Source: Augochlora pura (lineage: Eukaryota > Arthropoda > Insecta > Hymenoptera > Halictidae). Taken from it: DNA of 64,000 nucleotides. A program made the position numbers and the translations under genes. The stretch's first letter is position 1, and every line of letters starts with the position of its first letter. Positions 59,623 to 64,000 of this stretch are shown here, in pieces. The stretch covers positions 12,152,001 to 12,216,000 of the forward strand of contig NC_135774.1 in the NCBI RefSeq assembly GCF_028453695.1. The letters run 5' to 3'. The notes beneath the pieces were generated by a model. The model was not told the origin of the DNA. It did no database searches and worked only from the letters and a program-made list of their open reading frames with translations.

Positions 59623-60871
59623 TACCCCCCGCCACGGTTGTCCTCCGTCGAGGACGTTCTCGCGAGGTCCTTGGAGCGAGGCACGCCGGGAAATCTCACG
59701 TCGAGACCCTGCCATACCCGGCTCTCGCCGAAATAATGAGAACTGCACGGACTAACCGAGAGGGTGGGCGCGCGCGGAGGTGGCCGGAGGGGCGGGCGCA
59801 GACGAACGAAACTCGCCGGAAAACATATTGGACCGTTAAGGGGTTCGCCGTTAAGGGTAGTCCGCTTAATTGGCACGGCAGTTTAACCCTGAATTACAAC
59901 GATAGGACCCGGACCGGTCCGGGATGGCCGTGATCCGATGCTACCAGATTCCTCGTCGATGATTAATCGCGTGTACCGGAGATGACCGGTGATTCGTTGC
60001 CGGCGATAATTGAGAGGACACTGACGCGATTGATAATGACAATTAGGCTGCCGATTTTATGGATTTATAGCAAAAATAGAGGAAAATAGAATGATAAAGA
60101 CGGAAGAATTTAAAAATATTGCAGCATTAGTTGCACTGTATTTATAGAGTTAAAAGGAGGAATATATGTTCATTCGATTTCTATTTGACAAGAAAAATCA
60201 TGATAGTTCTTATTTTGCATAAATATTCACAGACTAGTAATTTTTACCTTTAATAATATGTATAATTTACCTTTGAAGACGGCGGAGTGGAGAAGCGTCC
60301 AAAGTCGAAAGCGATGTCTTCGCACACCGAATTACTTATTAATAATTATTATTATTTAACGAATTTTGTGGAATTTAGAATCGAAGATTAGGCTTTCAAT
60401 TGATAGCTGGCAAAGACGTTAGGTTTGTACGGTTTAGGTTAGGTTTAACGATGTAGATATTCCACAAAGAAGACATGAGAAATATTGGGGATGTTGCACT
60501 CGCTGAAAAACAAAATACTACACGCTGATGAAGAATTGAAGGTTATAATATTTTAAGACGTTAAATGAAAAATTCTGAAGAAGAAAATTAGGATGTTAGT
60601 ACCGCCTGAAAAATAACATATCGTATACCAACGATGAAAAACAATTGACATGATTTTAAGACTTTAAGTAAAGAAAAAATGGTTCGAATATTGAAAGAGG
60701 ACGTCGCGAGGAAATTCGGAGGCGTCGTGATTGAAGACTCGGGGTTAGAGGATTGAAATAAATTCTGTTTTATTCAAATAACGATTATATATAATCTCCG
60801 TCGAATTGATCCGGCTGCTCGAAAGAAAGGGTTATTCTTCGATCGTGCATCATTGAGACAGATAGAGAATA

Positions 60872-60875
<4 letters not shown>

Positions 60876-60921
<46 letters not shown>

Positions 60922-60925
60922 GGAG
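60876..60925. repeat. GA microsatellite
   Basis: A near-perfect (GA)n tract of about 50 bases, immediately followed by an (AAT)n-like stretch to about 60990. Confidence 0.92.
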
Positions 60926-62210
60926 TTACAAATGGTAACAGCATTTATTAATAATAATAATTAATAATAATAATGACAATAATATTAATAGCGAGTCTCT
61001 AATTACAATAATTACAATAATGATAGGTAAATGGTACAACAATAAAAACATTCGAAATAGCGAGAAAGAGAGGAAGAATACAATTACTTGGCGAGACTTA
61101 CGGGGGTGGATATTTCTCTTCGGCACCCTCGTTAGAACAAATCGATCCTCTAACGCGTGTAATCGTCTCTATTTATAATATTTATAGCCTCGACTTGACT
61201 TTTATTTCCAGTTGAATTATTTATACTCGTATTTATATTTTATGTATATATTTATACGCTTAGGGCTAGGCGAGATACAGTCTATGTGCTATTTATTTAC
61301 AAGGTTTCATTTTTTGGTCACAGTTGCAACTTTGGGGTGAGAGTGGATGCCCTTTCCTGAACGATAGGTGCGCGAGATATGCAAAATACAGTACGGTTCC
61401 TCGTACTTCCTTGCGCGTGAACACGTGCCCCGGCGACGATCGAACGGGCGCCACCGCGCGAAATGTATTCACACCGAACGAAATTTCCTCCCGAGACCAC
61501 CGCGATAAAAACCAAACGCGCCGATTAGCGGATCGATTAAGTACAATTTGGAGACGGGGGCGCGCGCGGTCGATCGTCGCCGACGTGTTCCTGCGTAAAT
61601 CGTCTACTTAATAAGAGAAGTACAGTGATTATCGATATTTAATCAACGATCCGACACGGAGAGCAGCGCCACGAAATAAAGGAGTCACTTCGATCGTGAA
61701 CGTTCCGTTAACCGTCCTTGCTTCGTCGCCTAACCAACGATTCCGCCTGCTTGAGTATTCAAATCAGTATACGCGCGGAGAATTGCACCTCGATCGTTCT
61801 CCGCTCGTTCGCGAACGGCCACGCGAAAAAGAACGAGGCGCCGACGCAAAGGAAACTCGATGGGGTTGAAACCTGTCAATCAAAATTTACGCGTAAACGC
61901 GGGAACGATCGTCGACGAGCAGGATCCGCGCGAGTGGCTCGTCGACACATCGCGCTCCCCACAAAAAACTTCCCCGTGGAATGTACAGTTCCTATAACAA
62001 TCGCGCACAACCGTTTCTTACCGGTGAACCATTCTGGAAAGGAGACGAGTCGGAATGTTCAGTTGCGCTCGAAACGAGAGTCGTTAAATAATAAATACAG
62101 AAGTTCGTGCACTAGTCCGAGAGGTCGCCGGCGTTACGACGATCTTGTTACGAGGTTCTCTCTCGGTGGAGACGTTCACAGTTTGTCGGGAAGGATCGCT
62201 AGCGGATCGT
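60926..62210 (-). other. probable 3' UTR of the senseless/Gfi-1 gene
   Basis: This lies directly downstream of the stop codon at 62211 on the minus strand. Minus-strand AATAAA hexamers occur at 61292-61297, 61201-61206 and 60944-60949, candidate polyadenylation signals. An AAT-rich stretch at 60948-60990 lies near the last. The 202-codon plus-strand frame at 61718-62326 is antisense to the exon end and looks spurious. UTR extent is inferred. Confidence 0.35.
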
Positions 62211-62467
62211 TCACTGCATCATCGTCGGAGTGCCGTTCGGCAACGAGTTCTGCGCCGGGATCGTGCCGATCGGCGGCCGCTGAGACGCGTTCAAATCCGC
62301 GTGCTGGGTCTCGCGATGCCTTCTAAGGTCCACCTTGCGCTGGAATGCACGGCCGCAGAGCTCGCAGGCGAACGGTTTGAAGCCGGTGTGCTTTCTCGAG
62401 TGCGTGATCAGGTTACTGCTCTGGGAGAACGCTTTTCCGCAGACCTGGCACTTGTGCGGCTTTTCAC
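62211..62467 (-). CDS. sens: senseless/Gfi-1 family zinc-finger protein, last coding exon (partial gene)
   Basis: The exon follows TTTCTGTTTCAG, starts in phase 1 (completing a Gly codon) and runs 84 residues to a TGA at 62213-62211. It encodes the linker GEKPHK, the C2H2 finger CQVCGKAFSQSSNLITHSRKH, the linker TGFKPF, and the finger CELCGRAFQRKVDLRRHRETQH. These match the last two fingers of GFI1/senseless almost residue for residue; TGFKP and QRKVDLRRH are distinctive. Senseless is a nuclear DNA-binding protein that sustains proneural gene output in sensory-organ precursors. A tail of about 28 residues rich in Pro, Asn, Thr and Gln follows, ending PTMMQ; GFI1 ends soon after RETQH. The remaining fingers and N-terminus must lie beyond the right edge (intron at least 1.5 kb). 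Confidence 0.9.
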
Positions 62468-62864
62468 CTGAAACAGAAATTTTGAAGGGATCGTCAGATT
62501 TGTTACAGATAAAATTGCGATAATTTTGTGATTCCTCCTAGGTAATTGGAAGCCATGCGGATGAAGCAATCTTTAAACAAACAATTTAGAAGTTTTGTTG
62601 AGGTTGAAAAGGGCTTGCGTGCAATATAATTTGTCGGGATTGAAATGTTGATTGATAAACTGTGGATATTTATGAGTGACTTAATAAGTTGACATTGACA
62701 TATTGATGATGTTAAAAGAAGCTTCATTCACTTTATTAGCGATTAATTATAGAATTAAACTATTCGAATTCTAAACGCTTTTAAGGGTTACGCGCACTGT
62801 GAAAATTCACATATACCTGGAGCGGTCCAAAAAATTTTGTTCAGGAATGAAATTATAGTGGTCT
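62468..62864 (-). other. senseless intron, proximal part
   Basis: AT-rich intronic sequence with no recognised repeat or exon. Confidence 0.55.
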
Positions 62865-63285
62865 TGAAGGGTAATGTCTCCTCTTTCTAACGAGCCTAAA
62901 AAATTAGTACTACGATTTTTTTCGACCATTCTATAGCACTTTCAGTCAAAGGTGTATCATCGTCAATAGCACATCAGATTTCGGTAGGACCAGTTCACCT
63001 TTAAATATTTGACGAAATTCAAAATACTATAACTTTGTTGAAAAAAATCGTAGAGCAATATATTTTAAAGGGTAAAATCTCCTCTTTTAACTAAAAATAT
63101 TATCTTTCCAACGAGCCCAAAAAGTTCGTATTACGATTTTTTTACTCATTTTACAGCACTTCGAATTAAAATTGTGCCATCGACAGTAGAATATCCAATA
63201 CCGGGCGGCCACACTTTAAGACATTATCGAAACTCAAAATACTGTAATAATGTAAAAAAAATCGTAGAATAATGTTTTGTAGCTG
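62865..63285. repeat. two tandem copies of a ~220-bp repeat family
   Basis: AACGAGCCTAAAAA followed by TACTACGATTTTTTT occurs at about 62889, and AACGAGCCCAAAAA followed by TATTACGATTTTTTT at about 63112 (period about 223). AAAATACTATAACTTTGTTG near 63021 and AAAATACTGTAATAATGT near 63237 repeat with a similar period, each followed by an AAAATCGTAGA block. The copies lie inside the senseless intron and are related to the single copy at 54191. Confidence 0.8.
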
Positions 63286-64000
63286 ATTTTAAAGAGCGAA
63301 AACTGCGATTTCAAACCTCATTAAAATTATATTCCTATAAAATTTGTTTATCGTTCGCATCCCTCCGCTAAATGAAAATAGTCGTCCACAAAAATTCTTC
63401 AACTTCACAAATTTTAAAATGTGCCAAAAAATATTTCTAAACAATCCAGTAACAAAAGCTTTAAAAATTAAAACCTCCTCTCTACAATCCTTCCATCTCC
63501 ACAATTACACACCTCAACAATCCACCACGTAACCGATTAACAATTAACCGGCCCAAGGAACAATAAAAAGAACACAACAGCCGAAGACATCCCTTACGTA
63601 GCAGCAAATGATCTCGCTGCCCCCTCGAATCGCAATAAAAATCATTGAACCCGATCGCCGGTAGAGGCATCCGCCAACCCATAAATAAAGTTTCCGCGAG
63701 GCCGGCGTACGGGGCCCGATCGAAATCTCTCCACCGACAGGCGAGCCATTCTCTCGCCTCAGGCTCGGCATTCTAGCGGTCAGGAGCGTTAATTCGGGCG
63801 CATCCGCCGGTGCGCTATCCGGCGATGGAAGGTCGCGCGAATGTTACAGAGCACTCGATCCTCGGAGATGCCGTTCTCAGGGCGCGGTGTTGGTGCAGAG
63901 AGGGTTTGCTAGAGCGGGGGGTGGTATCAGGGATGCGGGGCACGCCCGGTCAAGATTTCCTCCCAAGCGAGAATCTCAGCCTCCCCGGCGGCGAGGCAGA
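63286..64000 (-). other. senseless intron, distal part to window edge
   Basis: 63.3-63.55 kb is AT-rich; 63.6-64.0 kb becomes GC-rich. I looked on the minus strand for the expected preceding zinc fingers (FHQKSDMKKH-type) and do not see them, so the upstream exon is outside the window. Confidence 0.5.

Larger units (their letters stand above)
58961..60875. other. non-coding region
   Basis: 59.0-60.0 kb is GC-rich with a 15-base G run at 59294-59308 and a 19-base C run at 59604-59622. 60.0-60.8 kb is AT-rich with copies of the dispersed motif near 60043 (+) and 60211-60238 (-), and a short TTAGG-containing stretch near 60418-60452. No exon was recognised. Confidence 0.45.

Noticed and set aside
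60418..60452. TTAGG-rich stretch as interstitial telomeric repeat
   Set aside because: Only a few non-adjacent TTAGG units; not an array.
61718..62326. 202-codon plus-strand open frame
   Set aside because: It is antisense to the senseless exon end and its presumed 3' UTR and encodes Arg/Ser-rich sequence with no family.

Overview
This window looks like nuclear DNA of an insect, most likely a hymenopteran such as a bee or ant. The support is: three recognisable animal genes (a slowmo/PRELID3-type lipid carrier, the replication ATPase WRNIP1, and the last exon of a senseless/Gfi-1 zinc-finger gene), GT-AG introns from 65 bp to about 14.8 kb, CpG-rich unique DNA alternating with AT-rich islands, many (GA)n and G/C homopolymer tracts, and small DNA-transposon relics. 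There are no bacterial operons, CRISPR arrays or convincing tRNA/rRNA genes. The species call is an inference from texture and gene content; no search was run.

Layout: 2759-2877 (-) is a probable first coding exon of an unidentified gene running off the left edge. 2878-26318 is a 23 kb stretch with no recognisable gene; it holds simple repeats, a 39-bp tandem repeat, a possible structured element near 16.3-16.4 kb and, at 24449-25158, a piggyBac-like MITE with TTAA target duplications that carries a 200-bp pogo/Tigger-like MITE inside it. 26319-47401 (-) is the whole slowmo/PRELID3 gene, five coding exons, 231 codons, spread over 21 kb. 48333-50196 (-) is a compact four-exon WRNIP1 gene of about 506 codons. 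50197-62210 has no recognised coding exon and carries a Tc1-like relic, a diverged ~193-bp tandem array, and the densest long G/C homopolymer runs in the window. 62211-62467 (-) is the terminal coding exon of the senseless/Gfi-1 gene; the rest of that gene lies beyond the right edge.

All recognised genes read leftward but they are separate eukaryotic transcription units, not an operon. WRNIP1 acts in the nucleus at stalled replication forks, slowmo in the mitochondrial intermembrane space on phospholipid transfer, and senseless as a DNA-binding regulator of sensory-organ precursor fate. No functional link between them is implied by adjacency.

The most unusual observations are an exact 11-residue periodicity in the C-terminal tail of the slowmo protein, the nested piggyBac/pogo MITEs, two different ~193-bp and ~220-bp diverged repeat families, a short dispersed AT-island family around the consensus GACTGYGGATTTTATGCAA, and a strongly diverged WRNIP1 C-terminus. 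I did not find a clearly new multi-gene system.
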